Assembly: GCA_020073005.1 (NCBI GenBank)
Contig: JAIQFX010000041.1
Coordinates: 1 to 43,389 of the forward strand
Direction of reading: 5' to 3'
Length of the DNA stretch: 43,389 nt
Source: Terriglobia bacterium
Lineage (GTDB): Bacteria > Acidobacteriota > Vicinamibacteria > Vicinamibacterales > CAVVIG01
In this document: in pieces, positions 1 through 7,838 of the stretch
Numbering within the stretch: position 1 is the stretch's first letter
Layout: each line of letters begins with the position of its first letter
Position numbers and translations under genes: made by a program
Notes under the pieces: generated by a model
Database searches by the model: none
Told to the model about the DNA's origin: nothing
Seen by the model: only the letters and a program-made list of their open reading frames with translations

Positions 1-749
1 GTCCACGTCTTGCCGCCGTCAGTGCTGCGATGAATCGCGGCCTCTGGGCCGCCGTCGATCAGCGTGGCGAAGGTCCTCCGGCGCTGGTACGCGCTCGCGA
101 CGATGATGTCCGGGTTCCGCGGATCGAGTACGACGTCGGTGACGCCGGTGTTCTCCGAGATCTTCAGCACCTGATTCCACGTCTTGCCGCCGTCGGTCGT
201 CTTGTAGAGCCCGCGATCGCCGCCGGTGCTCCATAGTGGCCCCTGCGCGGCGACGTACACGGTGTCGCTGTCTTTCGGGCTGACGACGATGCGGCCGATG
301 TGCTCGGAGTTCTTCAGACCGGCGTTGGTCCACGACCGTCCGCCGTCCACGCTCTTGTAAACACCGTCGCCGTACGCGACCGAGCGCTGCGAGTTGCGCT
401 CGCCAGTCCCGGCCCAGACGACGTTCGAGTGATGCGGATCGATCGTCACCCAGCCGATCGAGAACGAACCCTGCGTGTCGAAGACCGGCTGCCACGACGC
501 GCCGCCGTTCACGGTCTTCCAGACGCCGCTCGACGCAGCGCCGATGTAGATGACGGCTTTGTTCGCCGGATCGACCGCGATCGTCATAACGCGGCCGGAC
601 GTGACGGCCGGTCCGATCGATCGCGCCTTCAGGCCGGTGAATGTGTCGGCGGCAAAGGGCGACGCCCCACGCAGCGCCTGTGCCGACCCGGTGTATTCGC
701 GTGCGGCAACCGCGAACACGATGACGGCAAGAAAAGCACGAATTCTCAT
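1..749 (-). CDS. Secreted BNR/Asp-box beta-propeller protein (VPS10/sialidase-like), 3' end outside window
   Basis: The frame is open from ATG at 749 to the window edge, so about 249 N-terminal residues are visible and the C-terminus is missing. Residues 1-20 look like a signal peptide (MRIRAFLAVIVFAVAA). After it come repeated Asp-box motifs, such as KSVDGGRSW, KTTDGGKTW and STDGGKTW, each ending a propeller blade. Conserved stretches such as GTGERNSQRS, SEHIGRI and ENTGVTDV match the large 'glycosyl hydrolase / VPS10 domain' exported proteins common in Acidobacteriota and Bacteroidetes, usually about 1000 residues. Enzymatic activity has not been shown for most of that family, so I call only the fold. 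A purine-rich GAGGCGA lies just before the ATG. The gene diverges from the DUF5674 gene. Confidence 0.85.
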   Translation of the reverse strand, partial: MRIRAFLAVIVFAVAAREYTGSAQALRGASPFAADTFTGLKARSIGPAVTSGRVMTIAVDPANKAVIYIGAASSGVWKTVNGGASWQPVFDTQGSFSIGWVTIDPHHSNVVWAGTGERNSQRSVAYGDGVYKSVDGGRSWTNAGLKNSEHIGRIVVSPKDSDTVYVAAQGPLWSTGGDRGLYKTTDGGKTWNQVLKISENTGVTDVVLDPRNPDIIVASAYQRRRTFATLIDGGPEAAIHRSTDGGKTW

Positions 750-799
750 GAAATCGCCTCGTGAAGAAGGCTAGCAGAGATGACGCCTCGCGCGCCGGG

Positions 800-805
800 T
801 AGAAT
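800..805 (+). promoter_or_regulatory. Putative -10 hexamer TAGAAT upstream of DUF5674 gene
   Basis: TAGAAT ends 13 nt before the ATG at 819. No Shine-Dalgarno lies between them and no clear -35 is visible. If used, the 5' leader would be only about 5-8 nt. The same hexamer precedes thyX. Confidence 0.35.
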
Positions 806-818
806 GCTGCACTGCCCC

Positions 819-1166
819 ATGAGACGAGTGACCGAGTCGCAACCTATCTCCCTGGACGAGATCCGCTCGCTGGCCCGCGGACGATTCGGTGACATGATTA
901 AGGGCGTCGTCGATCTCGCGCGCGGCATCCTGCTGCTCGATGCCGACCTGCATGCCGATCAGGAGGCAGAACTGCTGGCCGACGGGTCGAGACAGGCGGA
1001 CCTCTGGGGAATCAACCTCTATCCTGATGTGGCCGGCGACGACTGGCTGGAATTCGATTCCATGATCAATCTCCGTCCGTCATTCGGCAATCGGTCTCGT
1101 GGCGTCGACGATGCCGCAACGCGGGCGGCGATCGCCGGGCTCGTGGCGCGCGTGGTACGCCGATGA
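819..1166 (+). CDS. DUF5674 family protein
   Basis: A 115-residue protein of unknown function. The family signature is clear: DLHADQEAELLADGSRQ, then DLWGINLYP, then EFDSMINLRP and NRSRGVDD, rich in Asp/Glu and Asn as a metal or nucleic-acid binding surface might be. No signal peptide or membrane segment is visible. I chose the ATG at 819 (MRRVTESQ) over the upstream ATG at 780, because homologues as I remember them begin with a short strand just before the 'T/S-x-D-E-I' helix and the extra residues look random. The stop overlaps the next start as ATGA, so translation is probably coupled. Function is not known. Confidence 0.8.
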   Translation: MRRVTESQPISLDEIRSLARGRFGDMIKGVVDLARGILLLDADLHADQEAELLADGSRQADLWGINLYPDVAGDDWLEFDSMINLRPSFGNRSRGVDDAATRAAIAGLVARVVRR

Positions 1167-1513
1167 CCGAGTGGCAGCACCGCGACATCGCAAGCGGGCA
1201 CTGGTGGAGCCTGTCGATCGCCGAGCAATTCGGCAACATCGGCAGTGAAATCAGCCGGGCCGTGCGCTGGTCGACGAAGAACCCGGACACCGCCGAGGCC
1301 GCACTCCATCGAGCGCTCGAGTTGATCGACCTGACGCTGGATGATCCCCGGCACCGGCAATCACTGCCGCGCCTGCGTGAAATCGCCCGCGCCCGCGAGG
1401 TGGTGATCGATTTCCTGGCGGGGCCGAACGAGTACGGCTCAACCGGCGCGTCGTTGCAGAAATACTTCGACCAATTCGCCTGCGCGGCGCGGCTGGCCCA
1501 CGTCGCACGCTGA
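1163..1513 (+). CDS. Conserved small helical protein paired with DUF5674
   Basis: A 116-residue all-helical protein. It carries the stretch SIAEQFGNIGSEISRA near residues 18-33, then a helix with ALHRALELIDLTL, then LREIARAREVV and a C-terminal YFDQFACAAR. I recall similar short proteins (EQMGNIGSEVSRA...ALELLDLT) as conserved hypotheticals in diverse bacteria and methanogens, but cannot name a family. It starts inside the ATGA of the DUF5674 gene, so the two are very likely co-translated and may act as a pair. It ends 16 nt before the kinase start. No catalytic motif is evident. Confidence 0.7.
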   Translation: MTEWQHRDIASGHWWSLSIAEQFGNIGSEISRAVRWSTKNPDTAEAALHRALELIDLTLDDPRHRQSLPRLREIARAREVVIDFLAGPNEYGSTGASLQKYFDQFACAARLAHVAR

Positions 1514-1529
1514 TCGAGGAATTGCCCTT

Positions 1530-4379
1530 ATGTCCCTTTCCGCCGGCACGCGCCTCGGCCCGTACGAAATCCTCGGCGCCATCGGCGCCGGGGGGATGGG
1601 CGAGGTCTACAAGGCCAAAGACACTCGCCTCGATCGCGTCGTCGCCGTCAAGACGCTGCCGCCCCACATCGCCGCCGCGCCTGACCTGCGCGAGCGCTTC
1701 GAGCGCGAAGCGCGCGCCATCTCGCAGCTGAGCCACAGCAACATCTGCACGCTGTTCGACGTCGGCGAGCAGGACCAGACGGCGTTTCTCGTCATGGAGT
1801 ACCTCGAGGGCGAGACGCTGGCGGCCCGCATCGCCAAGGGACCGATTCCGGTCGAGCAGGCGCTGCCGTGGGCCATTCAGATCGCGAGCGCGCTGCACGC
1901 CGCGCACCGCCAGGGCATTCTCCACCGCGACCTGAAACCCGGCAACGTGATGCTGACGCCGGCAGGGGTCAAGCTCCTCGACTTCGGCCTCGCGAAGATC
2001 GTCGGCGGCACGATGCAAGGGGACGGGTCTCGGAGTGCGCCCGGCCGAGACCCGTCCCCGTTATCCATGCCGCCAACAATGACGACGCCGCTGACGATGC
2101 AGGGGACGATCCTTGGAACGTTTACGTACATGGCGCCGGAGATGGTCGAGGGCGAAGAAGCGGACGCACGCGCCGACATCTGGGCGTTCGGCTGCATCCT
2201 CTTCGAGATGCTCACCGGCCGGCGCGCGTTCGTCGGCAAGAGCCAGGCGAGCCTCTTCGGCGCGATTCTGAAGGAGGACGTGCCGTCGGTCTCGGTTGTG
2301 CAGCCGCTGGTGCACCCCGCGCTCGATCGCATCGTCCGCACGTGCCTCGCGAAGGATCCCAACCAGCGAGTCCAGAGCGCGCACGATCTGCTGCTGAATC
2401 TCCAGTGGATCGTGGAAGGCGGATCCGCGGCCGGGGCGCCGGCGCCGGTGCTCGCGCGCCGGCGATCACGAGAGCGAGCCATGTGGATGGGCGTCGCGCT
2501 TGCGGTGGGCGCGATCGGCGCCGTGGCGGCCTGGTTCGCCAAGCCCGCGCCCCCACAGACCGCCGTCGTCACACGCTTCGTCCACACGCTCGGTGCGGGT
2601 CAGCAGTTCACGAGGACGGGGCGACACACCGTCGCCATGTCTCCGGACGGCTCGTTCTTCGTGTTCGTCGCGAACAGCCAGCTGTTCATGCGGCGGATGA
2701 ACGAGGTCGAGGCGCAGCCGATCAAGGGGAGCGAGGAAGATCCGATCGATCCCGTCGTCTCGCCGGACGGACAGTGGATTGCGTACTTCGTTCCCGTGGA
2801 TGGAGGGAACACGCCGGCGGCCGGCGGCGGACGCGGTCGCGGGGCTCGGGGCGGGCAACCCGGCGCCGATGCAGGGCCAAAGGCGCCGGTACTGACGCCG
2901 GCCACCCTCAAGAAGATTCCGGTGACGGGTGGAGCATCGATGGTGCTGGCCTCGCTCGGCTTCCCGTTCGGCGTCAGCTGGCAGAACGACGTCATCGCAA
3001 TCGGGCAGGGACCCGGAGGCGTGGTCTCGGTTCCCCCGGGCGGAGGCACACCCCGGCAACTGGTCACGCTGCAGGCCGAGGAGACGAATGCAGCCGCGCC
3101 ACAGCTGATCGACGGCGGACGCACATTGCTGTTCAGCCTGACGAAGAAGAGCGCCAAGAACTGGAACCAGGCCGACATCGTCGTCCAGCCCGTGGCTGGC
3201 GGCGCGCGGCGCGTCGTCATTCCGGGCGGCCACGACGGCCGCGTGCTGCCCAGCGGCCATCTCGTGTATGCGCGCGACGGGACGATCTTCGGCGCACGCT
3301 TCGACGTGCGCCGGGCGGAGCGGACTGGCGATCCGGTACCGCTCATCGTCGGCGTGACCGAAGCCAGCGCCATCAACCAGGGCGGCGCGGGGCAGTTCAG
3401 CGTTTCCAGCGACGGTCGAATCGCGTACCTTCCGGCGGCCGCGCAGTCCAACGTCGTGCGCCGAACGCTCGTGTGGGTGGACAGACAGGGGCGCGAGCAG
3501 CCGATACCGGCCGAGCCGCGCGAATACATCTACCCGCGCATCTCGCCCAGTGGCAAGAAGGTCGCGCTCGACGCGCAGGACGACCACCGCGACATCTGGA
3601 CCTGGGATCTCGAGCACGACATCTTGAGCCGCCTGACGCTGGAAGGAGACACGACCGAGAAGCGAGGGCCGACGTGGGCGCCGGACGGCCGTTCGCTCTT
3701 CTACACGTCGACCGAAGCGGCGCACGCGGTACTACTGCAGCGCGCCGCGGACGGCACCGGGACCTCGGAAAAGCTGGGCGAAGAGCCTACGACGAACATG
3801 ATGCCGACGTCGGTGTCTCCGGACGGGCACTTCGTCGTCTACAGCGCCCAGGAACCAGACTACAACGTGAAGGCCATGCCGCTCACCGGCGATCACACAC
3901 CGACGCAGCTCGTGGCGACGCCGAAGCTGGAAACCAACGGCGAGGTCTCGCCGAACGGCAAATGGCTCGCGTACGAGTCCGACGAATCCGGCCGGCCCCA
4001 AATCTACGTGCGGCCGTTTCCCTCGGTGGACGCCGGTCGCTGGCAGATCTCGACCGCCGGCGGCACGCGGGCCGTGTGGGCCCGCAGCGGGCGCGAGTTG
4101 TTCTACGTCTCGGCCGACGACCTGATGATGGCGGTGCCGGTGTCAGGCGACGCGGGCAAGGAATTCACGTACGGCCGGCCGACGCAGTTGTTCAGCATCA
4201 AGCCCTATTACTTCGGCCGGGAGAGCGGCCGGTCGCAGCTGATCGGCCGCACGTACGACGTCGCCGCCGACGGCCGCTTCTTCCTGATCAAAGAGCCCGT
4301 CGGCGCCACCGGGGACGCACAGACGGTCGTCGTCATCGAGCACTGGCTCGACGAGGTGAAGAAGCGGATGGGCCAGTAG
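1530..4379 (+). CDS. Membrane Ser/Thr protein kinase with C-terminal PD40/TolB-like beta-propeller
   Basis: A 949-residue PknB-type receptor kinase. The kinase domain covers about residues 10-295: Gly loop GAGGMGEVYKAKD (19-31), ATP lysine K41, catalytic HRDLKPGNV (132-140), DFG 151-153, APE 202-204 and DIWAFG 216-221. A single membrane segment (MWMGVALAVGAIGAVAAWFA, 318-337) separates it from a large domain, presumed periplasmic, of PD40-type blades with SPDG/SPSG motifs (SPDGSFF, SPDGQWIAYF, SPSGKKVAL, APDGRSLFY, SPNGKWLAY). This architecture is typical of Acidobacteriota. GAGGAA precedes the ATG by 7 nt. Oddly, residues about 163-178 of the activation segment are encoded by a dispersed palindromic repeat (2019-2059). 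The catalytic residues are all present. The ligand and targets are unknown. Confidence 0.95.
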   Translation: MSLSAGTRLGPYEILGAIGAGGMGEVYKAKDTRLDRVVAVKTLPPHIAAAPDLRERFEREARAISQLSHSNICTLFDVGEQDQTAFLVMEYLEGETLAARIAKGPIPVEQALPWAIQIASALHAAHRQGILHRDLKPGNVMLTPAGVKLLDFGLAKIVGGTMQGDGSRSAPGRDPSPLSMPPTMTTPLTMQGTILGTFTYMAPEMVEGEEADARADIWAFGCILFEMLTGRRAFVGKSQASLFGAILKEDVPSVSVVQPLVHPALDRIVRTCLAKDPNQRVQSAHDLLLNLQWIVEGGSAAGAPAPVLARRRSRERAMWMGVALAVGAIGAVAAWFAKPAPPQTAVVTRFVHTLGAGQQFTRTGRHTVAMSPDGSFFVFVANSQLFMRRMNEVEAQPIKGSEEDPIDPVVSPDGQWIAYFVPVDGGNTPAAGGGRGRGARGGQPGADAGPKAPVLTPATLKKIPVTGGASMVLASLGFPFGVSWQNDVIAIGQGPGGVVSVPPGGGTPRQLVTLQAEETNAAAPQLIDGGRTLLFSLTKKSAKNWNQADIVVQPVAGGARRVVIPGGHDGRVLPSGHLVYARDGTIFGARFDVRRAERTGDPVPLIVGVTEASAINQGGAGQFSVSSDGRIAYLPAAAQSNVVRRTLVWVDRQGREQPIPAEPREYIYPRISPSGKKVALDAQDDHRDIWTWDLEHDILSRLTLEGDTTEKRGPTWAPDGRSLFYTSTEAAHAVLLQRAADGTGTSEKLGEEPTTNMMPTSVSPDGHFVVYSAQEPDYNVKAMPLTGDHTPTQLVATPKLETNGEVSPNGKWLAYESDESGRPQIYVRPFPSVDAGRWQISTAGGTRAVWARSGRELFYVSADDLMMAVPVSGDAGKEFTYGRPTQLFSIKPYYFGRESGRSQLIGRTYDVAADGRFFLIKEPVGATGDAQTVVVIEHWLDEVKKRMGQ
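2019..2059. repeat. Palindromic repeat GGGGACGGGTCTC family, copy 1, inside the kinase gene
   Basis: Arms GGGGACGGGTCTCGG (2019-2033) and CCGAGACCCGTCCCC (2045-2059) are perfect 15-nt inverted repeats around an 11-nt loop. The copy is read in frame in the kinase activation segment (GDGSRS...GRDPSP). Related copies lie at 26275-26316 and 26987-27044. The sequence just after the right arm (about GTTATCCATGCCGC) also resembles that after copy 2. Confidence 0.9.
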
Positions 4380-4401
4380 GCCGGGTCCTTTTGGACCCGG
4401 C
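4380..4401. terminator. Hairpin between convergent kinase and NHL genes (GGGTCC-TTTT-GGACCC family)
   Basis: GCCGGGTCC and GGACCCGGC form a perfect 9-bp stem with a TTTT loop. It starts right after the kinase TAG and ends 6 nt before the stop codon of the opposing gene. There is no clear T tract beyond the stem. The core CGGGTCCTTTTGGACCCG recurs at 8653-8672, so it is also a dispersed repeat. It could serve both strands as a terminator. Confidence 0.6.
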
Positions 4402-4407
4402 TTCCCG

Positions 4408-5559
4408 TTACCGCTTCGAGTACTTCGTAAACGCGCCGCCCGCCTGCTGGATCGAGTTTGGCCCTTCGGCAGCGAACACGTTCCCATCGGCGTCGACCGC
4501 CACGCCCTCGCCCATCGTGCCCTGATACACGCGGTCCTCACGATCGAACGGCGGAATGAATCCGGTGACGCGGTCTTCATCGAGCGGGCCGATCCGGACG
4601 CCGTCATGCCAGTTCGGGTGCGTGAACGGGCTCGACTCCGAGTCGATCACGTAGACCGTCTCGCCTTTGATGAAGATGCCGCTCGGGCGGCTGAAACTGT
4701 AGCGCGACTCGAGGTAGGTTCCGTTCTGGTCGAAGATTTCGATGCGGTGGTTGCCGCGATCGGCGACCCACAGACGGCCCTTCGAGTCGAACTTCAGCGC
4801 GTGCGGTGTGCGGAACTCGCCGTGGCGCACGCCGATCTTGCCCCACGACTTGATGAACTTCCCGTCGGGCGCGAACTTGCTGATTCGTGAGGTGGCGCCG
4901 CGCTTGAGACCCTCCGCAACGGCGTTGGCGGTCGTCATGCCCTGCGCGTCGTGACCGTCCGCGACGTAGATGCTGCCATCGGGCCCGACGACGACGGCGT
5001 TCGGCTGGTTGAACTGGCCGTCGGCGCTGCCGGGCTTGCCGGCGGTGCCGAGGCTCATCAACTTCTCGCCTTTCGGACTGAACTTGTGCACCTGATGGCC
5101 CTTGGTGCCGTCTTTGTTGCCCGCGAAATCGGCGACCCACACGTTGCCCTGCTTGTCCACGGCGATGCCGTGTGGCGTGACCATCACACCCTTGCCGAAG
5201 TTCGCGAGCACGGCGCCGGTCTTCCGATCGAACTTGAAGATGGGATCGAGCGGCGTGTTGTCGCAGTCGACGGGACCGCCGCCGGCCGTGCCCGCGCCGC
5301 AGCGCTCGTAGGCCCAGACGTTGCCGTCGATCGGATCGATGTCGATGCCGGCCGTCGTGCCCCACTTGCGGCCTGCCGGGAGCTGCCCCCAGTTCCGCGT
5401 CACGACCGGGTTCGGATTCGGCAGTCCCTCGCCGGTGATCGGATTGGCCACGGCGGCGCGCCGGGACTGCGCGGTGACGCGTGTGTCGAGGTGGTGCGTC
5501 GCGAGGAGAACCGCAGCGCCAACGCCGAGAACGGACAACGCAATTCGTCGCAGTGCCAT
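4408..5559 (-). CDS. Secreted NHL-repeat (six-bladed propeller) protein, PAL-like
   Basis: A 383-residue protein with an N-terminal signal or anchor (IALSVLGVGAAVLLATHHL, about 6-24). NHL-type blades follow, each with a hydrophobic strand and G-x-(I/V)-x-V-(A/S)-D motifs: VTPHGIAVDKQGNVWVADF, PNAVVVGPDGSIYVADG, PHALKFDSKGRLWVADRG, VAVDADGNVFAAE. The layout resembles peptidyl-alpha-hydroxyglycine lyase-like propellers, but lyase activity is only a guess. A clear Shine-Dalgarno (AAGGAG, 6 nt spacing) supports the ATG at 5559. It converges on the kinase gene, with a hairpin between them. It probably acts outside the cytoplasmic membrane. Confidence 0.85.
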   Translation of the reverse strand: MALRRIALSVLGVGAAVLLATHHLDTRVTAQSRRAAVANPITGEGLPNPNPVVTRNWGQLPAGRKWGTTAGIDIDPIDGNVWAYERCGAGTAGGGPVDCDNTPLDPIFKFDRKTGAVLANFGKGVMVTPHGIAVDKQGNVWVADFAGNKDGTKGHQVHKFSPKGEKLMSLGTAGKPGSADGQFNQPNAVVVGPDGSIYVADGHDAQGMTTANAVAEGLKRGATSRISKFAPDGKFIKSWGKIGVRHGEFRTPHALKFDSKGRLWVADRGNHRIEIFDQNGTYLESRYSFSRPSGIFIKGETVYVIDSESSPFTHPNWHDGVRIGPLDEDRVTGFIPPFDREDRVYQGTMGEGVAVDADGNVFAAEGPNSIQQAGGAFTKYSKR

Positions 5560-5602
5560 GGCAGGCTCCTTCGTTGATCGTGTGCGTGTATCTTAACCCT
5601 AC

Positions 5603-5637
5603 GATTCCTCCGTGCCCTCCGTGTCCTCTGTGGTTAT
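5603..5637. repeat. CACGGAGG-type repeat (half element)
   Basis: CCTCCGTGCCCTCCGTGTCC plus CTCTGTGGTTATC is one arm of the repeat seen with both arms at 38226-38279. It reaches into the stop codon (TTA, 5634-5636) of the M20 peptidase gene. Confidence 0.75.
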
Positions 5638-7004
5638 CTTGTCTTCGCGATCTCGTCGTAGAGAATCGCCGAGGCGATGATGCCGCCGTGGAAGTTCGCG
5701 ACATCGAGCTTCTCGTTCGGCGCGTGCGCGTTCTCGTCCGGCAGTCCGACGCCGAACAGGACCGACGGCAGTCCGAGCACTTCCTGGAATGTCGAGACCA
5801 CCGGAATCGATCCGCCTTCGCGCGTGTAGACGGGCTTCTGGCCGAAGCCTTTCTCGATGGCGCGGCTCGCCGCCTGCACGAACGGATTGTCGTACGACGT
5901 CATCCACGGCTTCCCGCCCTGCATCCGCGTGACCTTCAGCTCGACGGTCTTCGGCGCGATGTGTTTCAGATGCGCCTCGAAGAGATTCGCGATCTTGTCC
6001 GGATCCTGATTCGCGACGAGCCGCATGCTGACCTTCGCCATCGCGACGGCGGGCAGCACGGTCTTCGCGCCTTCGCCCGTGAAGCCTGACAGCAGGCCGT
6101 TCACCTCGAACGTCGGCCGCGCCCACGTGCGCTCGAGCGTCGAATACCCGGACTCACCGAATACCTTCGGGATCCCGAAGTCCTTCTTGTACTGCCGCTC
6201 GTTGAACGGCAGCGTCGCCCACGCGGCGCGCTCTTCCTCGGTGAGCGGCACCACATCGTCGTAGAAGCCGGGGATCTTGACCCGGCCGCCGCGATCCTTC
6301 ATCGACGCCAGCATCTGCGCCAGCACGATCGCGGGATTCGCCACCGCGCCGCCGAACGATCCCGAGTGCAGATCGGTGTTGCTGCCGCGCAGATCGATCT
6401 GGAAGTACACGAGCCCGCGCAGGCCGTAGCAGATCGACGGCACGCTTCGCGCGAACATCGGCGAGTCGGAGATCACGACGACGTCCGCCTTCAGTTCGTC
6501 CTTGTGCGCCTTGACGAAGTTGTCGAGGTTGACGCTGCCGACTTCCTCTTCGCCTTCGAGGATGAACTTGATGTTCACCGGCAGCCGGCCGTTCTGCTTC
6601 ATGTGCGCTTCGACGGCCTTGAAGTGCATGAAGACCTGGCCCTTGTCGTCGGCCGCGCCGCGCGCGTAGATCTCGCCGTCGCGAATCGTCGCCTCGAACG
6701 GCGGCGTCTGCCACAGGTTCAGCGGATCGACGGGCTGCACGTCGTAGTGGCCATAGAAGAGAATCGCCGGCGCGCCGGGCGCGCCCATCCAGTCGCCGTA
6801 CACGACCGGATTGCCCGGCGTGTCGATCAGCCGGACGTTCTGCAGGCCGATGCGGCGCATTTCGTCCGCGCACCATTCCGCGCAGCGCTTCACGTCGCCC
6901 GCGTGCTCGGGCAGCGCGCTGATGCTCGGAATGGCGAGAAACGCCTTGAGCTCTTCGAGATACTTTTCCCGGTTGACGTTGATGAAATCGATGACTTTGT
7001 CCAT
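5634..7004 (-). CDS. M20 family dipeptidase (metallopeptidase)
   Basis: A 456-residue cytosolic zinc peptidase of the M20 family (CNDP2/PepV-like dipeptidases). Metal-site motifs are intact: FYGHYDVQP with the first His, then ARGAADDKGQ with the bridging Asp, then EGEEEVGS with the catalytic and metal Glu, and a late NAHAPNEK His. There is no signal peptide. The dimerisation domain lies between them (about 200-330). It follows the degenerate histidine kinase gene by 9 nt and the MBL gene before that, so the three form a likely operon. Its last codons run into a CACGGAGG repeat. The substrate is unknown; small dipeptides are the family norm. Confidence 0.92.
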   Translation of the reverse strand: MDKVIDFINVNREKYLEELKAFLAIPSISALPEHAGDVKRCAEWCADEMRRIGLQNVRLIDTPGNPVVYGDWMGAPGAPAILFYGHYDVQPVDPLNLWQTPPFEATIRDGEIYARGAADDKGQVFMHFKAVEAHMKQNGRLPVNIKFILEGEEEVGSVNLDNFVKAHKDELKADVVVISDSPMFARSVPSICYGLRGLVYFQIDLRGSNTDLHSGSFGGAVANPAIVLAQMLASMKDRGGRVKIPGFYDDVVPLTEEERAAWATLPFNERQYKKDFGIPKVFGESGYSTLERTWARPTFEVNGLLSGFTGEGAKTVLPAVAMAKVSMRLVANQDPDKIANLFEAHLKHIAPKTVELKVTRMQGGKPWMTSYDNPFVQAASRAIEKGFGQKPVYTREGGSIPVVSTFQEVLGLPSVLFGVGLPDENAHAPNEKLDVANFHGGIIASAILYDEIAKTR

Positions 7005-7013
7005 GGGCGTCCC

Positions 7014-7838
7014 TTATGGGTGGCTGGTGACTCGTGGCTGGTGGCTGGCGCCTGGCTCGCGGCTGTCCACGCCGGCCGCGGTCACTGGCAACTCGAAATG
7101 GAACCGGAATCCAGCGCCCGCCGAATGCTCGACCTCGAGCGTGCCGCCGTGCGCTTCGACGACGCGCCGGCACGCGGCGAGATCGCCGGACCAGGCGGCC
7201 TCGTCTTCCACGTCGGCGGCCATGCGATCGTCGAGTTCGATCACGAGCCGATCGTCATGCTCGCCGCCGCGCCTCGTCGTCAGCATGATCGTCGCGGGCA
7301 CGGGCCGCTCCGCGGATTCGGGCGTCGATCGCGAGAGCAGCATCACCACGACTCTCTCCAGCTGCCGGCCGTCGACGTAGACGAGCGGCAGCCGATCGGC
7401 GCACTTGAGCTGCACGCGCGTGCCGGATCTCTCCAAGTCGCCGCGGACGGCTTCGGCCGCGTGCGTGACGATGTCGTTGACGTCCTGCCAGCGGCGGCTG
7501 AGCTTGCCCGTCTCGGTAAACGCCAGCAGGTTCCGGACGATGCCCGCGGCCCGAGCGGCGTTCTCCTGGAGCTCTTTCAGATCGTCCGTGGACGCCGGGC
7601 CCGCCGACGCCAGCATCACCTCGGTGTTGCCGAGCATCCCCTGCAGCGGGCTCTTCAGCTCCTGCGCGAGTCCCGACACGAGCTGCCCGACGTGGGCGAG
7701 CTCCTCGCCTTCGCGCATGCGCGCCCGCACGGTGTCCAGCCGCCGGCGGAGGTCGTCGACGGCGCGGCTCCAATGGATTTCGCGCGCGACGAGCACCACC
7801 GCCAGCACTATGGCGATCAGGACCGCTACAGTCGCCAT
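7014..7838 (-). CDS. Membrane-anchored degenerate (pseudo) sensor histidine kinase
   Basis: 274 residues: one N-terminal membrane helix (about 2-18), a short coiled linker, then a HisKA-like helix pair and an HATPase-like domain. The region aligns by eye with the usual VGQLVSGVAHELNNPL, but here it reads VGQLVSGLAQELKSPL. The phospho-accepting His is Gln59 (codon CAG). The N-box Asn is absent (ERVVVMLLSRST) and the G1 box D-x-G-x-G is replaced by DDRMAADVED, while a G2-like AGAGFRF remains. It therefore probably cannot autophosphorylate and may act as a scaffold or binding partner. Its start overlaps the MBL gene by 13 nt. Its last residues (SHQPRVTSHP) come from a CCAGCCAC-type simple repeat. 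Confidence 0.8.
   Translation of the reverse strand: MATVAVLIAIVLAVVLVAREIHWSRAVDDLRRRLDTVRARMREGEELAHVGQLVSGLAQELKSPLQGMLGNTEVMLASAGPASTDDLKELQENAARAAGIVRNLLAFTETGKLSRRWQDVNDIVTHAAEAVRGDLERSGTRVQLKCADRLPLVYVDGRQLERVVVMLLSRSTPESAERPVPATIMLTTRRGGEHDDRLVIELDDRMAADVEDEAAWSGDLAACRRVVEAHGGTLEVEHSAGAGFRFHFELPVTAAGVDSREPGASHQPRVTSHP

Noticed and set aside
4380-4401. Hairpin as an intrinsic terminator with certainty
   Set aside because: No T tract follows the stem and the same sequence is dispersed, so it is listed as a probable, not proven, terminator.
1868-4525. 885-codon open frame overlapping the kinase gene on the same strand
   Set aside because: Arg/Ala-rich, low-complexity translation with no domain; it is a GC-driven shadow of the kinase gene in another frame.
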